The notes under the pieces were generated by a model. That model did no database searches, was not told where the DNA came from, and worked only from the letters and a program-made list of their open reading frames with translations. Shown piece by piece: positions 50,740 through 58,338 of a stretch of DNA of 64,000 nucleotides (its first letter is position 1; each line of letters opens with the position of its first letter). The stretch lies in the NCBI GenBank assembly GCA_016200485.1, contig JACQEP010000022.1, forward strand, positions 23,778-87,777, given 5' to 3'. This DNA comes from Gammaproteobacteria bacterium (GTDB lineage Bacteria > Pseudomonadota > Gammaproteobacteria > Tenderiales > Tenderiaceae). Made by a program: the position numbers and the translations under genes.

Positions 50740-51966
50740 ATGATGACATCATTTACGCCCGGCCCTAAGGAAGGGGTTGCTGAAACTGTAGGGAAGAGAG
50801 TGGTGTTGCGCCAGGCAGGTTTGCTGGTAGCAGCAGGTGGCCTGTTTTTCGCGCCTGGGATTCCCGAGACCGAGGCCGCCTTCACTACCAATTTTTCCGG
50901 CGTGGGTGTGACCGGCGGCACCTACGACCAAGGCAACAGCACTGACGGCAATTACCGCGTCGATTACGCCTGCAACATGAGTTATACCGTGGTCAGTGGT
51001 GTTAACAATAAAGAGTGCAGCGGTGGCGATTTTAAAGGCCACAATGACGGCACCCCGTTCTTCCAAGCGATTTTCACCGAATCCGGAACCAACAAAAAGT
51101 TCTACCACGTCATTATCGGCGATAAAAACAAGAAGGGGCAGGCCAGGAACGAGATGGTCTTCGAGTATTTTATCGAGGCCACCACCAGCATCTATACCCG
51201 TGACTCTGAAGGCCCCGTTTCTGCGTCATATATCGATAACAGCAGTGATGCGAATGCGATTTACAGCATGACCAATCCCTACGACGGCACACAATTGAAA
51301 CAGGGTGCTGGTTCCGGTAATCCGACACGGGCGATCATGAATCAAGTGCTCTACAATGACGACGGTACCGTGAACACTCAGTTCCTAAAAGGGATAAAGG
51401 GTGGCGCGGTCAATTTCAATAAAGTCACGGGAAATATGACGGTTTCGGGCGGGGTTATTGATTTTAATAGCAAGCCGATTATTACCCAATTTGCCAATTC
51501 GGCGGAGATGTACAACCAGTTCACCATCGATATGCGTGACAAAACCTACCAGGATGGCACGCCGATCAACTTCGATCAAAAAATCACCAACATTACCAAG
51601 TTACGGCAGGTGGCAGGCAGCGCCGCCGTGGCGGCCGATCAGGGTGATTACGATACGACGGATGCCGAATTCACGGCCCATTTTGTCAATCAGGCATCTC
51701 CCTACACGGTGGCGGGCGCCTATACCTACACCGATGGTTCGGGCACGAACAAAGCGCTGGGCGGTGGTGGCACCTATAACTATGACGTCGCGGGCACCTC
51801 GTTCGTCGAGACCGGATTTATACCCACGGGCAAGGATTACACGGGCTTCTGTGAGCCGAGTGTGAATCCGGATTGGCGATCGGGAACCAATACCCTAGGT
51901 GGCCTGCTGTCGTGTACTAATGGCGGTTCCACTCGCAAGGGCGAGGGTAGCAAGGGTTGGGATTAA
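50740..51966 (+). CDS. Secreted protein of unknown function, tandem paralog 1
   Basis: 408 residues from the ATG at 50740 (second ATG next codon). The signal sequence has a long basic lead and hydrophobic core (KRVVLRQAGLLVAAGGLFFA) ending near ETEA-AF. The mature part starts AFTTNFSGVGVTGGTYD. Four cysteines (ACNMSY, KECSGG, GFCEPS, LSCTNG) are conserved in the neighbour, fitting two disulfides. Mid-region TPFFQAIFTESG...VIIGDK and SKPIITQFANS are also shared. The ending GSTRKGEGSKGWD is nearly invariant between the two. No membrane anchor after the signal. Family not recognised; a surface or matrix protein is the guess. Confidence 0.75.
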   Translation: MMTSFTPGPKEGVAETVGKRVVLRQAGLLVAAGGLFFAPGIPETEAAFTTNFSGVGVTGGTYDQGNSTDGNYRVDYACNMSYTVVSGVNNKECSGGDFKGHNDGTPFFQAIFTESGTNKKFYHVIIGDKNKKGQARNEMVFEYFIEATTSIYTRDSEGPVSASYIDNSSDANAIYSMTNPYDGTQLKQGAGSGNPTRAIMNQVLYNDDGTVNTQFLKGIKGGAVNFNKVTGNMTVSGGVIDFNSKPIITQFANSAEMYNQFTIDMRDKTYQDGTPINFDQKITNITKLRQVAGSAAVAADQGDYDTTDAEFTAHFVNQASPYTVAGAYTYTDGSGTNKALGGGGTYNYDVAGTSFVETGFIPTGKDYTGFCEPSVNPDWRSGTNTLGGLLSCTNGGSTRKGEGSKGWD

Positions 51967-52010
51967 AAAGGTTAGGCAAAAAACTAGATACGAGAGGGGG
52001 TAGCGGGCAT

Positions 52011-52025
52011 CCCCCCCCCCCCCCC
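52011..52025 (+). repeat. Homopolymer of 15 cytosines
   Basis: Uninterrupted C tract about 45 bases after the stop of the first paralog. It can slip in replication and is also a common site of assembly error. Confidence 0.8.
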
Positions 52026-52292
52026 GCAGGGCGCGCAGTTAGCGTAGCTCAACAAGATCTATTAGGGGAATTAGGAAGAGAGACTTTTCCCGTTGTCGTG
52101 CTCAGGCGTGGCAGCGGGTTTTTTTGGTTTCCTGATAGCGCATTAATGTACCCCTAAAATCTGCCGATATATTAATAATGGCATGGAATTTAAGGTGCAG
52201 TCAGCCATTGCGGCTGATGGGCGAGTGGCCTTGTCTGTTAATTATATAATAAAAACAAGTGCTTATGAGGCAACAATTATTTGCCGCCTGTC

Positions 52293-52301
52293 TGTATAAC
52301 A
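52293..52301 (+). promoter_or_regulatory. TGTATAACA site before the 52395 gene
   Basis: TGTATAACACC matches over 11 bases the site (reverse strand) before the 27183 gene. About 95 bases upstream of the start; TATAAC inside it could serve as -10, but the -35 is weak. Confidence 0.45.
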
Positions 52302-52394
52302 CCCTAAAGTTCCAGTGTCATACAGCCGATAACTTGTATATGAGATCAATAATTAAGCAGATAAAAATATTCGTCTAAGAAGGCGGTGATTGGC

Positions 52395-53666
52395 ATGAAT
52401 ATATATTTGCCAGGCTCTACGGATGGGGTGGTCAATGGACAAGGGAAAAGAAAGATTCTCCGCAAGGCGGTAATCGCAGCGGCGGTTGCCAGCCTGTTTT
52501 TCGCGCCCGGGATTCATGAGACCGAGGCGGCCTTTACCACCAATTTTACCGGCGTGGGTGTGACGGGTGGTACTTATGATAAAAAGAACAGCGGCGGTAG
52601 CGGCAATTACCTCGTCGATTTTTCTTGCAATATGAGCTACACCGTGGTCAGCGGTATCAATAACAGCGAATGCGGTGGTAGTGGCAGTTCTCGCGACATT
52701 TCTAATAATCATGATGATGCTACGCCATTTTTCCAGGGTCTATTTACCGACACGGCAACCTCCCAAAAATACTTTCACGTGATCATTGGCGATAAGCTGA
52801 AAGCCGGGCAAGCACGCAACGAGATGACGTTTGAGTATATTATCGAGGCCACGACCAGTGGCACTTACACGTTTGACAGTTCAGGACCTGTTTCGGCCTC
52901 CTATACTGACAATACCAGTATCTCGACTGCGACCTATGCTCAAATTAACCCCTACGATGGCACGCTGTTAAAACAGTCGAATGGTTCAGGTAACCCGACG
53001 CGCGTGATTATGGACCAAACGCTTTTTAATGCCGATGCTACAGTGAACACCGAGTTTTTGAAAGGGTTGCAGGGTGGGACGGTCTCGTTTAACCAGACCA
53101 CAGGCAATATGAGCATCACGGGTGGCACGATTGTTTTTAACAGCAAGCCGATTATTACCCAGTTTGCCAATTCGTCGGGGATGTATAACCAGTACACCAT
53201 CGATATGCGGCATAAGAGTTATTCCGACGGCACGCAGATGTCTGATGCCGAAGCCAACGGGCCGCAGGGCAAGATCACCAACATCACCAATCTGATTGCT
53301 GGTTCGGGTCCGGGTGCGGGCACGCCAGCGGCCGACCAAGGTGACTACGATACGACCAATGCGACGATGACGGCGCACTATACGAATAATTCCAATCCTA
53401 ATTACACGGCGGGTGCTTACACCTATACGGCGGGGACCGGTTCTTTCAAGGCGTTGGGCGGAGGCGGCACCTATAACTATGACATCGCCGCTACGGCCTT
53501 CGTCGAGACCGGTTTTACTCCGCAAGGTAAGGATTTCACCAGCTTCTGTGAACCGACGATAAATCCTGATTGGCTAACGAATAGTAGTAATATTATAGGC
53601 GGTCCGAAGGCGTGTATGAACGCAGGTTCAACCCGGAAAGGCGAGGGCAGCAAGGGTTGGGATTAA
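52395..53666 (+). CDS. Secreted protein of unknown function, tandem paralog 2
   Basis: 423 residues from the ATG at 52395. Clearly duplicated from the same ancestor as 50740: shared LFFAPGI-ETEAAFTTNF, SYTVVSGINN, RNEMTFEYIIEATTSG, SKPIITQFANS, KALGGGGTYNYD and the C-terminal GSTRKGEGSKGWD. The four cysteines are at the same places. Differences are mainly insertions (GGSGSSRDISNNHDD; MSDAEANGPQG). Signal core KAVIAAAVASLFFAPG. Own upstream site, so probably separately transcribed. Confidence 0.75.
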   Translation: MNIYLPGSTDGVVNGQGKRKILRKAVIAAAVASLFFAPGIHETEAAFTTNFTGVGVTGGTYDKKNSGGSGNYLVDFSCNMSYTVVSGINNSECGGSGSSRDISNNHDDATPFFQGLFTDTATSQKYFHVIIGDKLKAGQARNEMTFEYIIEATTSGTYTFDSSGPVSASYTDNTSISTATYAQINPYDGTLLKQSNGSGNPTRVIMDQTLFNADATVNTEFLKGLQGGTVSFNQTTGNMSITGGTIVFNSKPIITQFANSSGMYNQYTIDMRHKSYSDGTQMSDAEANGPQGKITNITNLIAGSGPGAGTPAADQGDYDTTNATMTAHYTNNSNPNYTAGAYTYTAGTGSFKALGGGGTYNYDIAATAFVETGFTPQGKDFTSFCEPTINPDWLTNSSNIIGGPKACMNAGSTRKGEGSKGWD

Positions 53667-54210
53667 TATCTCGGGTTAACGATACTAAATCAAAGCTAGG
53701 GCCTGTTGACATTAAATTTGATGGAATGTTCGGATGGAATCACATCATCGTAATTCAAAATCATAGAAGAACTCCGGTCTATTCAACGGGGCAATGTAAA
53801 GCTATCTAACCTGCAAGTACTGAATGCATGTTTTACGTGGCTGAGTATAATTGCAGATGGCGAGGTTTGCCGGAGAAATAGGGTGGCTGGCACATCGTTT
53901 ACACGCGCGCAAATAGTATAGTCAAAAAATGGCATTTTGGAGCGCATAATCGGGCATTGCATGAAAGCGATGTGATCAATATAAGAGTTGAACATGAAAC
54001 TCATCTGCTCTAACTGGCAAAGGTGTTCACCACTTCACAGGTGCCGAATTGGTGATACTTCTCAGTCTGCTGAATTCCAGTGAAAATAAAGATGCCAACA
54101 AAGCATAATACGAAGCTAAATGAAGAAGGGTGCCCAATCGTTCCCAAAATCATCTCTGGACACGGTGGTGTCCAATGTATTCTTATAAAAATCGACTCGA
54201 GGTTGAAACG
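53667..54210. other. Gene-free gap before the cysteine-rich gene
   Basis: 544 bases. TTGACA at 53706 could be part of a promoter. Short frames on both strands show no signature, and composition is AT-richer than the neighbours. I see no gene or strong repeat. Confidence 0.4.
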
Positions 54211-55371
54211 GTGCGCGTATTGAAAACGCATGTTGCTGTTATTATTTTGCTGATTGGGTTGGTTGCCCCTGTGGCAAATGCCGGATTCGATGGTCACGAT
54301 CTGCGCACGCATGAAGATGGCCGGGTTATGATTGAAGACCATGGGGCAGAATCCAATGATTACCATTCACGCGCGCATGAAGACCACGCGAGTGCAGCAC
54401 GTCGCGATCTAGGCGCTGCCTGGAGTGCTGCAGACTCGCAACTAAAAGAACAATTCAGTAACGCTTATTCTGCCGCGAAAAACAAGCGGTTCGTATTTGT
54501 GAAGCACATGGACAAACTAGGCGCCCGCGCAATGCTCGATTTTTTGGAGCTGAAGAACCCCTTCTGTCATGGCGAAGCCCATGAATTAGGTAAGGCCGTT
54601 TATGCTAACAACAAGAATCTGAATGAATCGCTGATATTATGCGGTAATGGATGCACGAACGCCTGCATGCACGGTGTTGTCGTTGAAGCTTTTGGTGAGC
54701 GCAAGTATGAAGACGTTGTTAAAAATGTGGACGTGATTTGTGCTCAAGGTGATATGGCGAGCCTGCATAAACTGGGAAACTGTGCGCACAGTATTGGCCA
54801 TGCGCTGATGCTGATTACGGGCCATGATATTTCCAAGTCACTCGTTGGCTGCGAGAGGTTTACGACATCGGGAATGGATTATTACTGCGCGACCGGAGTT
54901 TTTATGGAGTATCGCGATGCGCTGGAGCTAAAAGCCGATTCGGCAGAGGTGGCCAGTCTCGTCAGTCCGCACTATCCATGCGATACCTTTACGAAATATC
55001 CCGCAGCGTGTTATCGCTATATGCTGCACGAAATCGCCGAGGCGCAGCAATTAAACGAGCCGCAATTGATCGATATGTGTCTTGATTTGACAGATAGACA
55101 GCAGCTCGGCTGCTTTCACGGATTGGGTGCAATGTATGCACGTGACGTGGCCGATCACCCATCGCTGCTGCCGTCGCTATGCCTTCACGGCGGGCGGCAA
55201 GACCAGATCATGTGTATCGAGGGGGTGATCGAAAAACTAGCGGACTTTGACGAAGAACGAGCGGTCAATGTCTGTAATAGATTGGACGGCGAGAACAAGC
55301 AAATATGCATGGCTGGTGCGCATGGCAAGATGTACCGGTTGAACAAGCCGACGATGCACCTGTACCGGTAA
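54211..55371 (+). CDS. Secreted cysteine-rich helical-repeat (solenoid) protein
   Basis: 386 residues from the GTG at 54211, which has GAGG 8 bases upstream and gives a clean signal peptide (RVLKTHVAVIILLIGLVAP...ANA). Residues 25-65 are His/Asp-rich. From C119 to the end there are sixteen cysteines in about eight units of 30-45 residues. Each opens with C-x-x-G/H (FCHGEAHELG, CMHGVVVEAF, NCAHSIGHAL, YCATGVFMEY, CYRYMLHEIA, CFHGLGAMYA, CIEGVIEKLA, CMAGAHGKMY) and most have a second Cys about 20-28 residues later. This suggests disulfide-pinned helical hairpins in a solenoid. There is no CxxCH, so not a cytochrome. Function unknown. Confidence 0.75.
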   Translation: MRVLKTHVAVIILLIGLVAPVANAGFDGHDLRTHEDGRVMIEDHGAESNDYHSRAHEDHASAARRDLGAAWSAADSQLKEQFSNAYSAAKNKRFVFVKHMDKLGARAMLDFLELKNPFCHGEAHELGKAVYANNKNLNESLILCGNGCTNACMHGVVVEAFGERKYEDVVKNVDVICAQGDMASLHKLGNCAHSIGHALMLITGHDISKSLVGCERFTTSGMDYYCATGVFMEYRDALELKADSAEVASLVSPHYPCDTFTKYPAACYRYMLHEIAEAQQLNEPQLIDMCLDLTDRQQLGCFHGLGAMYARDVADHPSLLPSLCLHGGRQDQIMCIEGVIEKLADFDEERAVNVCNRLDGENKQICMAGAHGKMYRLNKPTMHLYR

Positions 55372-55442
55372 CTGGTTGGCTGCGTAAGAGGTTCATTAAT
55401 ACAGATCAACGGAGGTTAAAGGGCTCTGCGAAAAGAACGGCT

Positions 55443-57278
55443 TCAAGGTTGATGCTGAAACGATGTCTTCGTTGTATGATCTGCTAATGATTGTTCATTT
55501 TTTTGTATCCGGAAGTTTCCAATATAGAGTTCATCCATCGCTGTGCGCAGGAAACAGCGCAGCGCGTCCTGTGGTGTACAGACAATCGGTTCACCTCGTA
55601 CATTGAATGAGGTGTTCACCACCAAGCCATAGCCGGTGAGGTCGAGAAAGCGACTGATAAGCGCGTGATAACGGGGATTAGTGTCGGCATGCACGGTCTG
55701 AATGCGAGCGGAGTAATCGACATGGGTTACCGCAGGAATGTCGGAGCGGCGGATGTTGAGCCGGTCGAGGCCGGTCTTGTGCTGGTCTGTTGTGGAGAGT
55801 GGGCGCTGCCGTTCTTGGCGCACCGGCGCGACCAGCAGCATGTAGGGACTGTCGCTATCCAGCTCAAAGTACTGGCTCACATCTTCACGTAACACCGAAG
55901 GTGCAAACGGGCGGAAGGATTCGCGGAATTTTATTTTGAGATTCATCACCGATTGCGTGCGTGTCGAACGTGGGTCCCCGAGAATGCTGCGGCCACCCAA
56001 AGCACGCGGACCGAATTCCATACGCCCCTGAAACCAGCCAATGACTTTTTCTTCACTCAGTGCGAGGGCAGCGTGGTCAATGAGTTCGGCGTCGGTGAGT
56101 TCCTGATAGTTAACGCCTTGGGCATACAGTACCGCACGAATTTCGGTATTCGAGAACTGTGGGCCGAGATAGGCACCTTTCATGCCGTCCACGCCGAGAT
56201 GAGGGGTGCGCGGCCGTTGATGATGCAAATGATAAGCGACCAGCGCCGCGCCGACACTGCCGCCCGCATCGCCCGCTGCCGGTTGAATCCAGATATTTTT
56301 GAATAAACCACTGCGTAACAGTTTGCCATTGGCGACACAATTCAGCGCCACGCCGCCCGCCAGGCACAGGTTTTCGTAGTCATATTCCTTGCGTAGTGAC
56401 GTGGCGAGCTTGAGAATGATTTCTTCGGTGACCTCCTGAACTGAGCGCGCCAGGTCCATATCCATTTGTGTGATTTCAGTCTCGGGAGCGCGTGGTTTGC
56501 GGCCGAATAATTGGTCGAAACGGCGGTTGGTCATGGTCAGGCCGGTGCAGTAATTGAAGTAACGCATGTCGAGGCGGAAGCTGCCGTCATCGGCGATTTC
56601 AACCAGATGTTGCCGAATCAGGTCGGCGTACACCGGCTCGCCATAGGGTGCCAGCCCCATCAGTTTGTATTCACCGGAGTTGACTTTGAATCCCGTGTAA
56701 TAAGTAAACGCAGAATAAAGCAGGCCCAGCGAGTGCGGGAAACGGATTTCTTTTACGGGTTTGATTTCACGGCCTTCACCGATCATCGCCGATGTGGTCG
56801 CCCATTCGCCGACACCGTCCATAGTCAGGATCAGCGCCTTATCAAACGGTGAAGGGTAAAAGGCAGAGGCAGCGTGGGAGAGGTGATGTTCCGAGAATAA
56901 AAGTTTACCGCTCAGATCAAGGCCGGGTGCCAGTTGTTTTAGTTCCTGTGTCAGCAGCCGCTTCTGGAACAATTTTTCCTTGAGCCAGACGGGCATGGCG
57001 GTGATAAAGGAACGTAAGCCAGCGGGTGCAAAGGCATGGTAGGTTTCGAGCAGGCGCTCAAATTTAAGAAATGGTTTGTCGTAGAAAATGATGCTATCAA
57101 CATGTTCGAGCGTGATGTTGGCTTCACGTAGACAATATTCGATGGCCTGGGTGGGAAAATCAGCATAATGTTTTTTACGGTTAAAACGTTCTTCCTGGGC
57201 GGCGGCAATGATCTCGCCATCGTGTATCAACGCCGCTGCGCTGTCGTGATAAAAAGCCGAGATGCCGAGGATCCACAT
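55443..57278 (-). CDS. Carbamoyltransferase, NodU/CmcH family
   Basis: 611 residues. The N-terminal kinase-like (TsaD/Kae1-related) domain has ILGISAFYHDSAAALIHDG, the HHLSHAASAFYPSPF histidines and LTMDGVGEW. The C-terminal domain has GGVALNCVANGKL and GPRALGGRSILGDPR. Members make carbamoyl-adenylate and transfer the carbamoyl group to a hydroxyl on a sugar or antibiotic. The DUF5989 and SxtJ genes lie directly upstream on the same strand, a recurring trio, with an SGNH protein divergent. The acceptor is probably an envelope glycan, by inference. Confidence 0.92.
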   Translation of the reverse strand: MWILGISAFYHDSAAALIHDGEIIAAAQEERFNRKKHYADFPTQAIEYCLREANITLEHVDSIIFYDKPFLKFERLLETYHAFAPAGLRSFITAMPVWLKEKLFQKRLLTQELKQLAPGLDLSGKLLFSEHHLSHAASAFYPSPFDKALILTMDGVGEWATTSAMIGEGREIKPVKEIRFPHSLGLLYSAFTYYTGFKVNSGEYKLMGLAPYGEPVYADLIRQHLVEIADDGSFRLDMRYFNYCTGLTMTNRRFDQLFGRKPRAPETEITQMDMDLARSVQEVTEEIILKLATSLRKEYDYENLCLAGGVALNCVANGKLLRSGLFKNIWIQPAAGDAGGSVGAALVAYHLHHQRPRTPHLGVDGMKGAYLGPQFSNTEIRAVLYAQGVNYQELTDAELIDHAALALSEEKVIGWFQGRMEFGPRALGGRSILGDPRSTRTQSVMNLKIKFRESFRPFAPSVLREDVSQYFELDSDSPYMLLVAPVRQERQRPLSTTDQHKTGLDRLNIRRSDIPAVTHVDYSARIQTVHADTNPRYHALISRFLDLTGYGLVVNTSFNVRGEPIVCTPQDALRCFLRTAMDELYIGNFRIQKNEQSLADHTTKTSFQHQP

Positions 57279-57296
57279 GGTGGCGACTGACTAAAG

Positions 57297-57338
57297 GTAG
57301 AGTGCGCTGCGCGCACCGGTGCGCATGGCGCACCCTAC
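57297..57338. repeat. GTAG...CTAC palindrome
   Basis: GTAGAGTGCGCTGCGCGCAC and its near complement ending GCGCACCCTAC form a 42-base hairpin just upstream of the carbamoyltransferase gene. Same end tetranucleotides as the other palindromes. Confidence 0.6.
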
Positions 57339-57360
57339 ATCGAAAGTCTGCGCGGACACT

Positions 57361-57462
57361 CCCTCTCCCGCCAGGCGGGAGAGGGTTGGGGAGAGGGCGG
57401 TTTGCCGGGTTTTCCCAGACGTTTTCACCCTCTCCCTGGCCCTCCCCCTCTTGAGGGGGAGG
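57361..57462. repeat. Pair of CT/GA-rich hairpins
   Basis: CCCTCTCCCGCC-agg-mirror at 57361-57385 and CCTCCCCCTC/GAGGGGGAGG at 57441-57462. These lie between the carbamoyltransferase gene and the DUF5989 gene, so the trio may not be one uninterrupted transcript. Confidence 0.6.
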
Positions 57463-57526
57463 GGATGGCAATGTGCGCTCATGATGATTGCGTTACCAGC
57501 TCGTTAAATGTGTTTATATCAGTCAA

Positions 57527-57676
57527 TTAAAACACCGTATAAATCAATGGCGCCAGGGCGCTGCCCTGAACAAAGACAATCAATACGCCGAGCATCAACA
57601 AAACGATGATCACTGGCAGCAACCAGATTTTTTTCCTGACTTTGAGAAATTGCCAGAGCTCGCTGAGAAAACTCAT
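57527..57676 (-). CDS. DUF5989-family small membrane protein
   Basis: 49 residues, too short for most gene finders. Starts MSFLSELWQFLKVRKKIW, then one hydrophobic helix (LLPVIIVLLMLGVLIVFVQG) and ends ALAPFIYTVF. This matches the small DUF5989 family that travels with SxtJ and NodU-type carbamoyltransferases. Its ATG overlaps the SxtJ stop (TGATG), implying coupled translation. Likely an inner-membrane partner; role unknown. Confidence 0.85.
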   Translation of the reverse strand: MSFLSELWQFLKVRKKIWLLPVIIVLLMLGVLIVFVQGSALAPLIYTVF

Positions 57677-58059
57677 CAGAACTGATTCCTGAAGGATTCG
57701 GGCGTGGGCGCTTGTGCGTGACGATGCCAGAAACTCTTGCGGTGGGGAACATGTAATTCCAGCGGGTCACGACGGAAGATGCGAAACAGGAGCGCCAGCG
57801 GCGTGATGAGCAGGAAAAAAACCACGCTCAACAGAATAAAGGTGTTGATCCGTCCCAGGTGATGCCCCAGCCACAGCCAGGCGCGGGCGAGGGGGGTGAG
57901 CAGCGCCGGTACGCGCCAGGCGATCAGGGACAAGGTCGCCGCGGGCAATAACCAGAGCCAGCGGGGTGCGCTGGCGCTGAACAGTGGCCAAAACGCCACC
58001 AGCACGGCCGCGGCGGCGAGTAACAGGCCAAATTGTCGTTCGCTGCGATATAGGTTCAT
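57676..58059 (-). CDS. SxtJ-family membrane protein
   Basis: 127 residues from the ATG at 58059; a GTG at 58080 is an alternative. Two N-terminal helices (FGLLLAAAAVLVAFWPLF; LWLLPAATLSLIAW) and a third (INTFILLSVVFFLLITPLALLF), with a basic C-terminal tail. SxtJ was named in saxitoxin clusters but is widespread next to carbamoyltransferases. Its function is not established. Confidence 0.83.
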   Translation of the reverse strand: MNLYRSERQFGLLLAAAAVLVAFWPLFSASAPRWLWLLPAATLSLIAWRVPALLTPLARAWLWLGHHLGRINTFILLSVVFFLLITPLALLFRIFRRDPLELHVPHRKSFWHRHAQAPTPESFRNQF

Positions 58060-58185
58060 GAAATCAGGGCTGCTTTGCACTCATTAGTTATTTCGGCTGT
58101 TTTTCTCAAGGCTTAACCGGCTGTTGAAAAATGATTTATTCCTTCCCCCTTCGAAAGAAGGCCGGGATGAGAGGATTATTTATGG

Positions 58186-58210
58186 AGGGGCGGGTTTAAA
58201 ACTCGCCCCT
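58186..58210. repeat. AGGGGCGGGTTT hairpin
   Basis: Imperfect 25-base palindrome ending GCCCCTAC, upstream of the SGNH gene. Similar to the element at 60253 beyond the other end of that gene. Further GC-rich hairpin (CCCCTCTACC...GGGGAGAGGGG) follows. Confidence 0.55.
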
Positions 58211-58338
58211 ACTATTGCCCCTCTACCTCGGGGAGAGGGGCGTTTTCGTTTTAATCTTGGCAGGCTAATGCCTGCCCCCATAAAACCGCTATATACCAAT
58301 ATAACCAAGATCATGCGTTGCTAGGCGCGGAAGTGTCA

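Larger units (their letters stand above)
51967..52394. other. Intergenic region between tandem paralogs
   Basis: 428 bases with a 15-base C run (52011-52025), an AT-rich stretch (52225-52260), the TGTATAACA site at 52293 and the leader of the next gene. I see no gene. Confidence 0.5.

Noticed and set aside
54211..55371. Multihaem cytochrome
   Set aside because: Despite many Cys and His residues there is no CxxCH motif.
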